From a virus: a stretch of DNA of 64,000 nt. Below the pieces are notes generated by a model. The model did not search any database, had not been told where the DNA came from, and was given only the letters and a program-made list of their open reading frames with translations. A program made the position numbers and the translations under genes. Position 1 is the first letter of the stretch; each line of letters begins with the position of its first letter. The DNA is taken from positions 186,001 to 250,000 of IMG/VR virus record IMGVR_UViG_3300028393_000019. One strand, given 5' to 3'. Shown here in pieces: positions 42,041 to 50,707 of this stretch.

Positions 42041-42414
42041 CCAATCCATTTAGAGATCAAGAAAAGTTTATGAAAGCCTGTGATCAAGTCGCAGGTGGTG
42101 AGTTTAATCGAGATCAGTTTGCAATGTATCTCAGACTCATTGAAGAAGAATACAAAGAGCTTTGGGAAGCTGTCAACAACAATAATCAGTTAGAAACGTT
42201 AGATGCACTTATAGATATTCTAGTAGTCACTATCGGTGCCATTCATAGTACAGGTAGCGATGCCGAGGGTGCATGGAAAGAAGTTATGCGCACTAACTTT
42301 GCCAAGATCGATCACGAAACAGGCAAGGTGCGCAAGCGTGAAGACGGCAAGGTTCTAAAGCCAATTGGCTGGACTCCGCCAGAATTAAAACAATTTATTA
42401 AGGAACAATTATGA
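42037..42414 (+). CDS. MazG-like NTP pyrophosphohydrolase
   Basis: All-alpha NTP-PPase superfamily. EEEYKELWEAV and ETLDALIDILVVTIG are the paired ExxE/ExxD metal-binding helices; NFAKIDHETGKVRKREDGKVLKPIGWTPPEL is the usual C-terminal part of the phage members. It would hydrolyse non-canonical or signalling nucleotides (MazG homologues of cyanophages were suggested to act on ppGpp or dGTP/dCTP). 125 aa. Confidence 0.82.
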   Translation: MTNPFRDQEKFMKACDQVAGGEFNRDQFAMYLRLIEEEYKELWEAVNNNNQLETLDALIDILVVTIGAIHSTGSDAEGAWKEVMRTNFAKIDHETGKVRKREDGKVLKPIGWTPPELKQFIKEQL

Positions 42415-42938
42415 CACAACTAGTACCAAATGTAACATTTGCATTTCGCCAAGGCGATCTAGCACCCGAGGGCGGTGGTTGCCCAATCGGTGGAGAATTT
42501 GTATTCAAGACTACAGCAGAGCTGTTTGACAACAAGCGAGTAGTGGTATTCAGCTTGCCGGGAGCATTTACCCCAACTTGTTCAACATACCAACTACCCG
42601 GCTTTGAAGAGCAGTATGAAGACTTTAGAGCACAAGGTATTGATGATATCTATTGTGTCAGTGTTAATGATGCGTTCGTTATGAACGAGTGGGCTCGTAG
42701 TTTGAACATTCAAAATGTACATCCTATTCCAGACGGAGCAGGAGTGTTTACAGAAGGTATGGGCATGTTGATAGATATGAGTGCAATTGGTTTTGGAAAA
42801 CGCAGTCGCCGTTATGCGGCCATCATCGATAATGGGCAAGTACAGCACATGTTCATCGAACCCGAAGCTAGCGACACTGATCCAGATCCCTACGGCGTAT
42901 CAAGCCCAGAAAACGTAATGAAGCATCTTAAAGGATAA
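42411..42938 (+). CDS. Peroxiredoxin, Prx5-type
   Basis: Thiol peroxidase that reduces H2O2 or organic peroxides. [22 protein letters not shown] has the peroxidatic Cys (C57) in the PxxxTxxC motif; [13 protein letters not shown] is the Prx5 signature. 175 aa. Its position next to ClpP, with superoxide dismutase at 63015, suggests a stress-protection module. Overlaps the MazG-like gene by 4 bases. Confidence 0.9.
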   Translation: MTQLVPNVTFAFRQGDLAPEGGGCPIGGEFVFKTTAELFDNKRVVVFSLPGAFTPTCSTYQLPGFEEQYEDFRAQGIDDIYCVSVNDAFVMNEWARSLNIQNVHPIPDGAGVFTEGMGMLIDMSAIGFGKRSRRYAAIIDNGQVQHMFIEPEASDTDPDPYGVSSPENVMKHLKG

Positions 42939-42940
42939 AA

Positions 42941-43531
42941 ATGCCAAACCTAGTACCAATGGTGATCGAGCAAGAAGCTCGTGGAGAACGTAGTTATGAT
43001 ATTTACAGTCGCTTGCTCAAGGACCGTATTGTTATGCTGGACACAGATGTTAATGAACATTCGGCAAGTTTGCTGGTAGCACAGCTACTATTTTTGGAGA
43101 GTCAAGGAAATGAAGACATTACTTTTTTCATCAATAGTCCTGGGGGTGTGGTTACTGCCGGCATGGCTATCTATGACACAATGCAATTTATTAAACCAGA
43201 CGTCTGTACCGTCGTTATGGGTCAGGCTTGCAGTATGGGTTCCTTGCTCGCTACTGCTGGGGCTCCTGGCAAACGCAAAATGCTTCCAAACGCTCGCCAC
43301 ATGATTCACCAGCCAAGCGGTGGTGCAGGTGGACAAGCTACAGACATGGAAATCCAAGTAAACGAAATCATTAAAATGAAAAAGAACTTGACCCAAATTT
43401 ATGTAGACCATAACAGCAAGGGCAAGACGTTTGAGCAGTTCCACTCTGCTATGGAACGTGATAACTTTATGAGTGCGCAAGAAGCACTAGATTTTGGATT
43501 AATTGACGAGATCATAACAAAACGCCCATAA
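42941..43531 (+). CDS. clpP: ATP-dependent Clp protease proteolytic subunit
   Basis: 196 aa, usual ClpP length. Triad: Ser98 in GQACSMGS, His123 in MIHQPSGG and Asp174 in [13 protein letters not shown]. The motif is normally GQAASMGA, so Cys97 and Ser101 are unusual. [19 protein letters not shown] is the oxyanion/handle region. No Clp ATPase is seen, so it would pair with host ClpX/ClpA or work in capsid maturation, as proposed for phage ClpP-like proteases. Two bases separate it from the peroxiredoxin gene. Confidence 0.9.
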   Translation: MPNLVPMVIEQEARGERSYDIYSRLLKDRIVMLDTDVNEHSASLLVAQLLFLESQGNEDITFFINSPGGVVTAGMAIYDTMQFIKPDVCTVVMGQACSMGSLLATAGAPGKRKMLPNARHMIHQPSGGAGGQATDMEIQVNEIIKMKKNLTQIYVDHNSKGKTFEQFHSAMERDNFMSAQEALDFGLIDEIITKRP

Positions 43532-43554
43532 AGTGCGTATATAATTGGTTGCTG

Positions 43555-43591
43555 TAGTAAACTATAAATAGCTATGTCTAGGAGTTTACTA
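43555..43591 (+). promoter_or_regulatory. Late promoter within an RBS-hiding inverted repeat
   Basis: Exact T4-type octamer TATAAATA at 43563-43570 and ribosome site AGGAG at 43580-43584 precede the ATG at 43591. TAGTAAACT (43555-43563) is the perfect complement of AGTTTACTA (43583-43591), which covers the end of the ribosome site and the A of the ATG. A read-through transcript would form the hairpin; a late transcript starting near 43576 lacks the left arm and would be open. Confidence 0.65.
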
Positions 43592-44316
43592 TGGCCCAAC
43601 TACCATTCGATTGGTCGGAATTAACCCGCAGTAATCTGTACTCTATGTTCTATTCGCTCAACAGCGAAATAGTGGGCAAAGAGCTATCTCCCAGTCAAAT
43701 CCAAAAACGCATTATTCGCCACATTAAGGCGCACCTGCCTGTTAAACTCAAAAAGTGTTTGTATGCTCCTACTACACCTGGATTTGTATTCATGGGCGGA
43801 GTTTACTACAGCGATTTGGATCACAAAGGCAAGCCTGCGATTGAAGTCAATTTCAACTACAATCCAAACGATCGAAAGTTACGATTAACCAATCATCGTT
43901 TTAAACGTATGGCTATCCGATTTGCTGATGTAGTACTGCATGAAATTGTACATCAGCGCCAATTCCGTGCCCGTAACTTTAAAAACATTCCCGGATACGA
44001 AAGCACTGCCTATTATGCTACTGATCGTAAAAAGCAAGAGTACTATGGTGACAGAGACGAAATGGGCGCACATGCGTTCAATTGTGCCTGTGAATTGATT
44101 GATCGATTTGGATACGATCCTACAACAATTGGACGATACCTAGATTCAAATCAATGCCGTAGACATAAAAATTCAACTTGGAATGATTATTTGAAGTCAT
44201 TTGATTGGAATCACAATCATCCAATTATACGCAGAATGCGTAATTTGATCTTGCGCCAATTGGAAAATGCCTATTACGGCAAGCCATTTAAGACCACAAA
44301 CCACTTGACATACTAG
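43591..44316 (+). CDS. Putative zinc metallopeptidase-like protein B
   Basis: 241 aa. VVLHEIVHQRQF holds HEIVH (H117, E118, H121), and RDEMGAHAF gives a possible third ligand (E157); this is the layout of the protein at 34413. Unlike that one it has a late promoter with an early-silencing hairpin, so the pair may be used at different infection stages. No signal peptide, so it acts in the cytoplasm or virion. Confidence 0.68.
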   Translation: MAQLPFDWSELTRSNLYSMFYSLNSEIVGKELSPSQIQKRIIRHIKAHLPVKLKKCLYAPTTPGFVFMGGVYYSDLDHKGKPAIEVNFNYNPNDRKLRLTNHRFKRMAIRFADVVLHEIVHQRQFRARNFKNIPGYESTAYYATDRKKQEYYGDRDEMGAHAFNCACELIDRFGYDPTTIGRYLDSNQCRRHKNSTWNDYLKSFDWNHNHPIIRRMRNLILRQLENAYYGKPFKTTNHLTY

Positions 44317-44333
44317 CAGTTAGGCTGTATAAT
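44305..44333 (+). promoter_or_regulatory. Consensus sigma70-type promoter for DNA ligase
   Basis: TTGACA (44305-44310), 17-base spacer, TATAAT (44328-44333), exact consensus, over the end of the previous gene. TAGGAG at about 44355-44360 is the ribosome site for the ATG at 44367. Confidence 0.8.
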
Positions 44334-44366
44334 ATAAACTTATACAGCAACTTATAGGAGTCAAAC

Positions 44367-45692
44367 ATGAGCGTTTGTGCCAGTCACATTTGGGCCCTAG
44401 AAACCCATCCAAGCCGTTTAAACAAAGAAGCCATAATCCTAGCCATAGCTGAAGAAGGCAATAAAGAATTCTTTGAAGGTTGTCGTCTTGCGCTAGATCC
44501 AATGATCACTTTTGGACTCAAACAGATACCTGAGAAAACAGATGCGGATGGTGCTGGCTTACCTTGGGACAGTTTTACTCTCGCTCTTACTGGTTTTGTT
44601 ACACGTCAAGTTACTGGTAATACAGCACGTGATATGATTGCCGCCATGATGAAGTCAGCAACCAAAGCAGAATGGAATGGTTGGTATCGTAGGATTTTAA
44701 TCAAAGACTTGCGCTGTGGTGTAAGCGAAAAAACAATTAACAAAGTAGTGGAGAAGAAGTATGCTGACTATGCTATTCCTGTATTCGGTTGTCAGCTTGC
44801 TCATGATAGTGCTAATCATGAGTCGAAGGTATCGGGCAAAAAACTTATTGAAGTTAAACTCGACGGAGTTAGAGTTATTACTATTGTACGTAGTGACGGT
44901 CGGGTGGATATGTTCAGTCGCAATGGTAAAGAACTTGCTAACTTTCCTCACATAGCACAACAGATTTCAAACGTGATTCAACTCAAAGGCGCCAGCAAGA
45001 GTATGGACATTGTACTGGATGGAGAAATTATGTCCAGCAGTTTCCAAGACTTGATGAAGCAAGTACATCGCAAGGACAATGTAGAAGCGGGTGATGCTGT
45101 GCTTAACCTGTTTGATGTGGTGCCATTGGAAGATTTTGAAAAAGGCATTTACAACAAGGATCAAACTACTCGAAGTAGCATGGTCAAATTTTGGGTTGAA
45201 CAAAATCAAGACATGATGCCCAATGTGACTTATGTGGCCAATGAGCTTGTTGATTTGGACACTGAAGCAGGACAAGTTCGCTACAAAGAGATCAATGCAA
45301 AAGCGATTGCAGGCGGATACGAAGGCATCATGCTTAAGGATCCTGCCGCTGGATATGAGTGTAAACGCAGTGTTGCATGGTTGAAGCTCAAGCCATTCAT
45401 TGAAGTTAGTCTTACTGTGGTTGCCACAGAAGAAGGTACAGGTCGTAACGTAGGTAAATTAGGTGCATTAGTTTGCGAAGGAGAAGATGATGGAAAAAGT
45501 ATTAAAGTTAACGTGGGCAGTGGTTTCAGCGACAGCGACCGCGATAGTTATTGGAGTGGCCGCGATCATGTTGTCGGAACTGTTGTTGAAGTAAGGGCAG
45601 ACGCTGTAACGCAAAATCAAGACGGTACTTATTCGTTGAGATTTCCTAGATTCTTAAAATTTAGAGGATTCGAAGCGGGTGAAAAGATTTAA
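44367..45692 (+). CDS. ATP-dependent DNA ligase, T4-type
   Basis: Joins DNA nicks using ATP. EVKLDGVRV (K164) is motif I with the adenylated lysine; DGRVDMFSRNGKE is motif III, DGEI is in LDGEIMSSS, YEGIMLKDP is motif IV and WLKLKPF is motif V. 441 aa, near T4 gp30 (487 aa). The N-terminal 130 residues contain the helical DNA-binding region. Would act in replication and repair. Confidence 0.9.
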   Translation: MSVCASHIWALETHPSRLNKEAIILAIAEEGNKEFFEGCRLALDPMITFGLKQIPEKTDADGAGLPWDSFTLALTGFVTRQVTGNTARDMIAAMMKSATKAEWNGWYRRILIKDLRCGVSEKTINKVVEKKYADYAIPVFGCQLAHDSANHESKVSGKKLIEVKLDGVRVITIVRSDGRVDMFSRNGKELANFPHIAQQISNVIQLKGASKSMDIVLDGEIMSSSFQDLMKQVHRKDNVEAGDAVLNLFDVVPLEDFEKGIYNKDQTTRSSMVKFWVEQNQDMMPNVTYVANELVDLDTEAGQVRYKEINAKAIAGGYEGIMLKDPAAGYECKRSVAWLKLKPFIEVSLTVVATEEGTGRNVGKLGALVCEGEDDGKSIKVNVGSGFSDSDRDSYWSGRDHVVGTVVEVRADAVTQNQDGTYSLRFPRFLKFRGFEAGEKI

Positions 45693-45936
45693 GAACACTG
45701 TACTGTTTGTTATATTAACGATACTCATTATGGCCTTGTGGCCATTCCGCAACCTGCTAAGTATTGAGGAAGATGTTCATACACGCAGATTCTGTGCTTA
45801 TGGACAGGTGTATGTAGAGTTTGAACATGCAGGTAAGACCTGGGGTACTACTTTTTTAGGTGTAAGTGGTAAACCTGTAGCATGTAATGAAAATGACACA
45901 CTATCAACACCAGCATTACACAAGGAAATTATATGA
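45679..45936 (+). CDS. Small membrane-anchored protein, 85 aa, GTG start
   Basis: One N-terminal membrane segment (NTVLFVILTILIMALWPF) and a soluble remainder with two cysteines (FCAYGQ, VACNE). The start codon is GTG at 45679, inside the ligase's end. No family recognised. Confidence 0.55.
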   Translation: MKRFKNTVLFVILTILIMALWPFRNLLSIEEDVHTRRFCAYGQVYVEFEHAGKTWGTTFLGVSGKPVACNENDTLSTPALHKEII

Positions 45937-46769
45937 GATCACACTATTGGACATGTTCGAAATTTGCAGACTGGTTACGTGGCACACCAAAACCAGGAGC
46001 CCAAACCAGTGAAGGCTGGGATGAGTGGACTGAAAAAGCCAAGTCAGCACATCCTGTTCGTTGGTGGATTGCCGAAGAAGGATTAGATCACCTTCAAAAA
46101 TTTGTTTATTATATTCCGGATCGACTAAATGACATACGCTATTATATTAACAATCGCTGGGTTAGTTACAGCCATGCTCTTACCGCACATCCTCGAGACA
46201 TACAACCGGGTAACTGGAGTGATGTTGGCAATCGCTTTCTTCCTTGTATGTTCAATGAGCTTGTGGACTTTGTTGAAATAGAACAAGCATGGCATCACTG
46301 CATGTGGAGTGATGAAGCCAAAACCAAATTTGATGTGCCTTGGTGGCGCAGTGGCTGGCTACGTTTGCGTACATGGCGCAATGCCGAAGCAGGTATGGAA
46401 TATCTCAAATGGGCTAGCGAGCTTGTCGTTGGTGAAGACATGGGTGCTACTCCTGGGGACAAAGGATTCGGCGAGCCCACCTATCAAGCCAAATCCGCTA
46501 AAGAAATCATCGAGCTTTACACTTGGTGGACTGTTACATATCGCAATCGTCCTGACCCATACGAAGCAAGTGGCTGGACTGCGGCATGCGAAGCCAGTCG
46601 TTTGGCCAACGGTGGCCGACTGAGTTTCAGCGGTGAGAAAGATCCTACACTTAAAAAAGCCAGCGACAAGGCTCACAAGCTACTTCAAAAGATTGAAAAG
46701 GCTTATGAAGCAGAAGACGAAGCTATGATGATTCGCCTTATCAAAATCCGTCAGAGTCTATGGACATAA
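45933..46769 (+). CDS. Conserved hypothetical protein, 278 aa
   Basis: Very tryptophan-rich (YWTCSKFADWLRG, RWWIAEEGLDHLQKF, WWRSGWLRLRTWRNAEAG), helical C-terminus. I associate this type with marine T4-like phages but know no function. Overlaps both neighbours by 4-10 bases. Confidence 0.6.
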   Translation: MRSHYWTCSKFADWLRGTPKPGAQTSEGWDEWTEKAKSAHPVRWWIAEEGLDHLQKFVYYIPDRLNDIRYYINNRWVSYSHALTAHPRDIQPGNWSDVGNRFLPCMFNELVDFVEIEQAWHHCMWSDEAKTKFDVPWWRSGWLRLRTWRNAEAGMEYLKWASELVVGEDMGATPGDKGFGEPTYQAKSAKEIIELYTWWTVTYRNRPDPYEASGWTAACEASRLANGGRLSFSGEKDPTLKKASDKAHKLLQKIEKAYEAEDEAMMIRLIKIRQSLWT

Positions 46770-48121
46770 ACAAGTTTAGAGATGAACTTAATAGTGTCAG
46801 TCCATCATTTTGTGCCGCTAAGTGGAAGCAGGTAACGCTTCATCTCCAAACTGGGCATAACCATAGTTGCCATCATCCGGCACCTCACAAGATACCGTTA
46901 GAAGAACTGTCAGCCAATCCATCAGCGTTACACAATACCAAGTTTAAAAAACTACAACGTAAGATGATGCTGAGTGGCGAACGTCCGGCAGAGTGTGACT
47001 ACTGCTGGCGTGTTGAAGACAACAGTAACTCACTAAGTGATAGAATTTTTAAAAGTGCCGACAAGTGGGCGGCACCTCATATTCAAGACATAGCCAGTAA
47101 ACCCTGGGACCATGATGTTGTACCCAGCTACGTAGAAGTTAGCTTTGGTAATGTGTGTAATTTTAAATGCAGTTATTGTGCGCCCAATGTCAGCTCACGT
47201 TGGATGGAAGAAATTGAAAAGTTTGGACCATATCCCACATCGGGCAAGTTCAACAACCTGGAGTGGCTGAAACAAACAGATCAGATGCCCATACCACACA
47301 AGGACGACAATCCCTATGTTGATGCATTTTGGGAATGGTGGCCTACTGCTTATCGTGAGCTAGAGCATTTTCGTATCACTGGCGGTGAACCTTTACTGAA
47401 CAAAAATACATTTAAGATTCTAGATTACATAATTGCTAATCCCAATCCAAACTTGGACTTTAGTATTAATGCCAACATGTGTCCACCGAGTGACATACTA
47501 GATAAGTTTATTGAAAAGATTAAACTGTTGGAAGGCAAAGTAAAAAGATTCAAAATCTTTACTAGTGCAGAGGCATATGGCGCTCAGGCAGAGTATATAC
47601 GCAATGGTATGGACTATGCTCAATGGATCGATAATATTGAACGTGTGCTAAAAGAAGTACCAAGTGTAGGGTTTACAATCATGAGCACCTACAATGCCCT
47701 AAGCGTTCCCAGCTATACCAAATTCTTGCAAGATGTATTGAGACTCAAAACACAATATTACAAACCAGAATATAAGCAAACTGCTGTACTATTAGACATA
47801 CCGTATCTGCGGTGGCCTCCACATCAGTCAATCTTTATTCTAACAAAGGACTTTGCCACAACAATCAAAGAGCATGTGGACTTTGTGCAGTCTTATGCAG
47901 AAGGCACTGCAACAGAAACATACCAAGGATTTGATCGTCTTGAAGTCGAACGTATGAAACGAATATACGAAATATTTCAATCACACGATGAACCAGATAC
48001 TGTAAAGAATCAAAAAGACTTTGTAGCGTTTGTTGACGAGCATGATCGCAGACGTGGCACAAACTTCTCGGCTACATTTCCCGAGATGGTAAAATTTTAC
48101 AATTACTGTCAACAGCTATGA
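46760..48121 (+). CDS. Radical SAM protein with N-terminal twitch domain, 453 aa
   Basis: The core motif CNFKCSYC (C133, C137, C140), RITGGEPLLN as GGE, and an N-terminal set (C18, C37, ECDYCW at C79/C82) mark it as the third N-twitch radical-SAM protein of the window. Here the neighbours are sugar-active enzymes and glycosyltransferase-like proteins (4-base overlap with the next gene), unlike the two copies in region A. This context suggests that the family may act on surface or glycan precursors in at least one case (inference). Confidence 0.85.
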   Translation: MDINKFRDELNSVSPSFCAAKWKQVTLHLQTGHNHSCHHPAPHKIPLEELSANPSALHNTKFKKLQRKMMLSGERPAECDYCWRVEDNSNSLSDRIFKSADKWAAPHIQDIASKPWDHDVVPSYVEVSFGNVCNFKCSYCAPNVSSRWMEEIEKFGPYPTSGKFNNLEWLKQTDQMPIPHKDDNPYVDAFWEWWPTAYRELEHFRITGGEPLLNKNTFKILDYIIANPNPNLDFSINANMCPPSDILDKFIEKIKLLEGKVKRFKIFTSAEAYGAQAEYIRNGMDYAQWIDNIERVLKEVPSVGFTIMSTYNALSVPSYTKFLQDVLRLKTQYYKPEYKQTAVLLDIPYLRWPPHQSIFILTKDFATTIKEHVDFVQSYAEGTATETYQGFDRLEVERMKRIYEIFQSHDEPDTVKNQKDFVAFVDEHDRRRGTNFSATFPEMVKFYNYCQQL

Positions 48122-49527
48122 AATATCAATTGCATTTTTTCTACGACTACGTATTTCCTAACTACATCTTGCCAAATGCATTGATGCCAGAATACGCTAT
48201 CTTAAATTACTTTAACAGTCAATATTCAAACAAAGACAGAGAAAATTGTTTTACAGATCCAGGTGCCAGTGATGTAACACGATCTGTCTTTAATAAAAAA
48301 TTCGGTGATTGGCCAAACAGTATTAGACACAACGGCTCGCATCTTGATAGGGGAGTATACTCTAATAAGGTACAAATAATTGAAAACTCTTTGTACCTTG
48401 GCAAGCATCAGGTCAATCGATATATCTACCCTATAAAACTAGGGCCGCATCTGCATGAATTTGTAGGAGTTAATTTAAGGCCAGGCAACAAACTAAATGG
48501 CGAATACTTTTGGAAACACATGAGTGAAGAAGCCTTACAAGATGCACAATCAAGAAGAGCTATCATATTCATAGATTATGGACAAGAGAACTTTATAGAA
48601 AAAGAAACTTATATAAATTTACATGAAGTTCTTAGATACAGCGGAATACCTAAGGAACAAGTTATCCTAGCGTTTAACACGTTCAATGGTCGAGAAGTAT
48701 ACGAATCATGGTTTAGACCCGACGAACGTAGACTAGAAGTACACAACTGGTGCTATGTAATGAGCGAAGCATCTATGTTTTACTTTGAGAACCCTAGCTT
48801 CCGTCTGAGCGTTGAGCAATTTAGAAACAGCAGATATTTTAAAAGACCAAATCATTTCTTATTTAAAATTAGAAACTCTCGAAATCATAGACTGGCTCTG
48901 CTGTATAAGATGGCCACAGATGGATTATTAAGTCAGGGAGATTGGTCTTGCTTGACTAAACTACAAGTTAATGATCGTATGCTAGATTATTATAGGAATC
49001 TTTATCAGTTTGACATAAACACTGACACAGTAAAAGAGCTATGCAATTCAACGCCGCATGTCCTACAAAGTGAAAGAGACAATCGTCATGAGCTAGTAAG
49101 CGCATGGACTGACAAAGATGCCAAGCCACATGCTGACAGTTATTTCTATATCTGCACAGAAACTTTTGTACACGGAGAGCACAAGTCACTTACTGAAAAA
49201 GTGTTTAAGCCAATTGCAAATTTCCAACCGTTTTTATTTGTAGCATATCCAGGCGCATTAGCTTTGTTAAGAAGTTTGGGATTCAAAACCTTTAGTCCGT
49301 TTATAGACGAAAGCTACGATATTGAATCTGACGAAGGTCGTCGTGTACATATGATCTATAAAGAAATTGCCAGACTATGTGCTATGACTCAAGACCAACT
49401 GCATGATTGGTATTGGCAGATGGAGTCTATATTAGAACACAATCATAATCTGTTGTTGACACTACACAAGAACGATCCTAGCAGTATTGAATTAATAAAA
49501 TATCTGCACCAACGAACCAACGAATAA
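48118..49527 (+). CDS. Glycosyltransferase-like protein, paralogue 1
   Basis: 469 aa. The C-terminal region (TEKVFKPIANFQPFLFVAYPGALALLRSLGFKTFSPFIDESYD) is closely similar to the one in 50692-52050 and resembles the nucleotide-sugar-binding part of GT10-like glycosyltransferases (SEKTyrPi...PFi). The N-terminal half is unlike anything I can name. It overlaps the radical-SAM gene; nearby epimerases could supply its donor sugar. The assignment as glycosyltransferase is inference. Confidence 0.65.
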   Translation: MKYQLHFFYDYVFPNYILPNALMPEYAILNYFNSQYSNKDRENCFTDPGASDVTRSVFNKKFGDWPNSIRHNGSHLDRGVYSNKVQIIENSLYLGKHQVNRYIYPIKLGPHLHEFVGVNLRPGNKLNGEYFWKHMSEEALQDAQSRRAIIFIDYGQENFIEKETYINLHEVLRYSGIPKEQVILAFNTFNGREVYESWFRPDERRLEVHNWCYVMSEASMFYFENPSFRLSVEQFRNSRYFKRPNHFLFKIRNSRNHRLALLYKMATDGLLSQGDWSCLTKLQVNDRMLDYYRNLYQFDINTDTVKELCNSTPHVLQSERDNRHELVSAWTDKDAKPHADSYFYICTETFVHGEHKSLTEKVFKPIANFQPFLFVAYPGALALLRSLGFKTFSPFIDESYDIESDEGRRVHMIYKEIARLCAMTQDQLHDWYWQMESILEHNHNLLLTLHKNDPSSIELIKYLHQRTNE

Positions 49528-49530
49528 ATA
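49523..49530 (+). promoter_or_regulatory. Late-type promoter motif, leaderless class
   Basis: AATAAATA ends 5 bases before the ATG at 49536, so the transcript would start at the A of the start codon. It overlaps the stop of the upstream gene. It would drive the sugar cassette 49536-55926. Confidence 0.5.
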
Positions 49531-49535
49531 TTTCC

Positions 49536-50081
49536 ATGAATTACAAAGACAGTAACTGGCAAACAGTAGACACAGCATATCTAAATACCTTTGGTAAAGA
49601 AGTCCCTGTGTACTCGCCTGCTGTTTATAGAGAGTACAGGGGAGAGATATTTACTACCTATCATTCTACTGCGCACCCTGTTAACCAAATATTACCAAAC
49701 GATGTGCAAGTTCATACTAGATTTTCAAAATCATATCAAGGTGTACTGCGTGGACTACACTATGATGACAAAACTTGGAAGCTGGTTCAAGCTCTAGTCG
49801 GCGATATCTATCTAGTAGTGCTTGATGTAAGACAAGACAGCGATACATTTGGCAAATGGGAATCTTACATCATAAGTGAAAAGACCAGAGACCAAGTACT
49901 GGTACCCCCGGGATTTGCTAACGGGCACTATGCACTGACAGATTGCATTTTTCACTACAGCCTATTTTATCAAGGCGACTATGTTAATGAAAATAATCAG
50001 GGTGTAATAAAATGGAATGACCCGGCTTACAATATAGAATGGCCTACTAAAGATCCTATAATACAAGGGCGTGACAAATGA
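49536..50081 (+). CDS. dTDP-4-dehydrorhamnose 3,5-epimerase-like (RmlC family)
   Basis: Cupin epimerase. RFSKSYQGVLRGLHYD includes the substrate-binding RGLH; VQALVGDIYLVVLDVRQDSDTFGKW, LVPPGFANGHYAL and FHYSLFYQGDY follow RmlC. 181 aa matches the family. It acts on a nucleotide-linked 4-keto-6-deoxy sugar. The His in RGLHYD and the Asp of LDVRQDS fit the catalytic pair. First gene of the cassette. Confidence 0.85.
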   Translation: MNYKDSNWQTVDTAYLNTFGKEVPVYSPAVYREYRGEIFTTYHSTAHPVNQILPNDVQVHTRFSKSYQGVLRGLHYDDKTWKLVQALVGDIYLVVLDVRQDSDTFGKWESYIISEKTRDQVLVPPGFANGHYALTDCIFHYSLFYQGDYVNENNQGVIKWNDPAYNIEWPTKDPIIQGRDK

Positions 50082-50707
50082 TAACTAATTTAGACCAGTA
50101 TCCCGTCGTGCGAGATATCGATCATACACCAGATAGTTTGATCAAGTTTGAAGATTCGATCATAGCTCTATGGGAAGGTGCTCGAGTTCGAGGACCTATA
50201 CACTTGTCAAACGGCAATGAACACAGTTTGATCGAAATATTTAAACGTGTTAATACAACTGATTGGGTGTTCAGTACCTGGCGCAGTCATTATCATGCAC
50301 TGCTTAAAGGCCTAGATCCTCAATGGATAACTGCAGAAATTCTCAAAGGAAAGTCAATTAGTATTTGCAATGTTGATGAAAAATTTTACAGCAGTGCCAT
50401 AGTTGGCGGAACACTGCCCGTTGCACTGGGTGTTGCTCAGCAAATCAAACGTGCAGGTTCTACAGATAAAGTATGGTGCTTTATTGGTGACATGAGTTTT
50501 GAAAGCGGTATATTCTACGAGATACACAAGTATGCTAGAAACTTTGATTTACCATTATACTTTGTAGTGGAAGACAATGCAGTATCAACATATACTCCAA
50601 CAGATACCACATGGAATGGTAAACGTAGCGTACCCCATGATGTAGTACACTACCATTACAAATCTAAGTATCCGCATTACGGCACAGGCAAATGGATAGT
50701 ATTCTAA
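50078..50707 (+). CDS. TPP enzyme, E1-alpha-like (diphosphate-binding half)
   Basis: 209 aa, similar to pyruvate-dehydrogenase E1-alpha/acetoin-dehydrogenase alpha: STWRSHYHALLKG, GGTLPVALGVAQQIK and the thiamine-diphosphate/Mg motif GDMSFESG...VVEDN (GDG...N type). About 110 residues shorter than true E1-alpha. Its likely partner is 55387-55926, the pyrimidine-binding half. No E2/E3 genes are seen, so an oxidative decarboxylation complex is unlikely; transfer of a C2 unit to a sugar is a better guess in this cassette. Confidence 0.83.
   Translation: MITNLDQYPVVRDIDHTPDSLIKFEDSIIALWEGARVRGPIHLSNGNEHSLIEIFKRVNTTDWVFSTWRSHYHALLKGLDPQWITAEILKGKSISICNVDEKFYSSAIVGGTLPVALGVAQQIKRAGSTDKVWCFIGDMSFESGIFYEIHKYARNFDLPLYFVVEDNAVSTYTPTDTTWNGKRSVPHDVVHYHYKSKYPHYGTGKWIVF

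Noticed and set aside
43540-43545. TATAAT box before 43591 as a sigma70 promoter
   Set aside because: The only TTGAC-like box (43503) is about 31 bases away, too far; the late octamer at 43563 explains the gene better.
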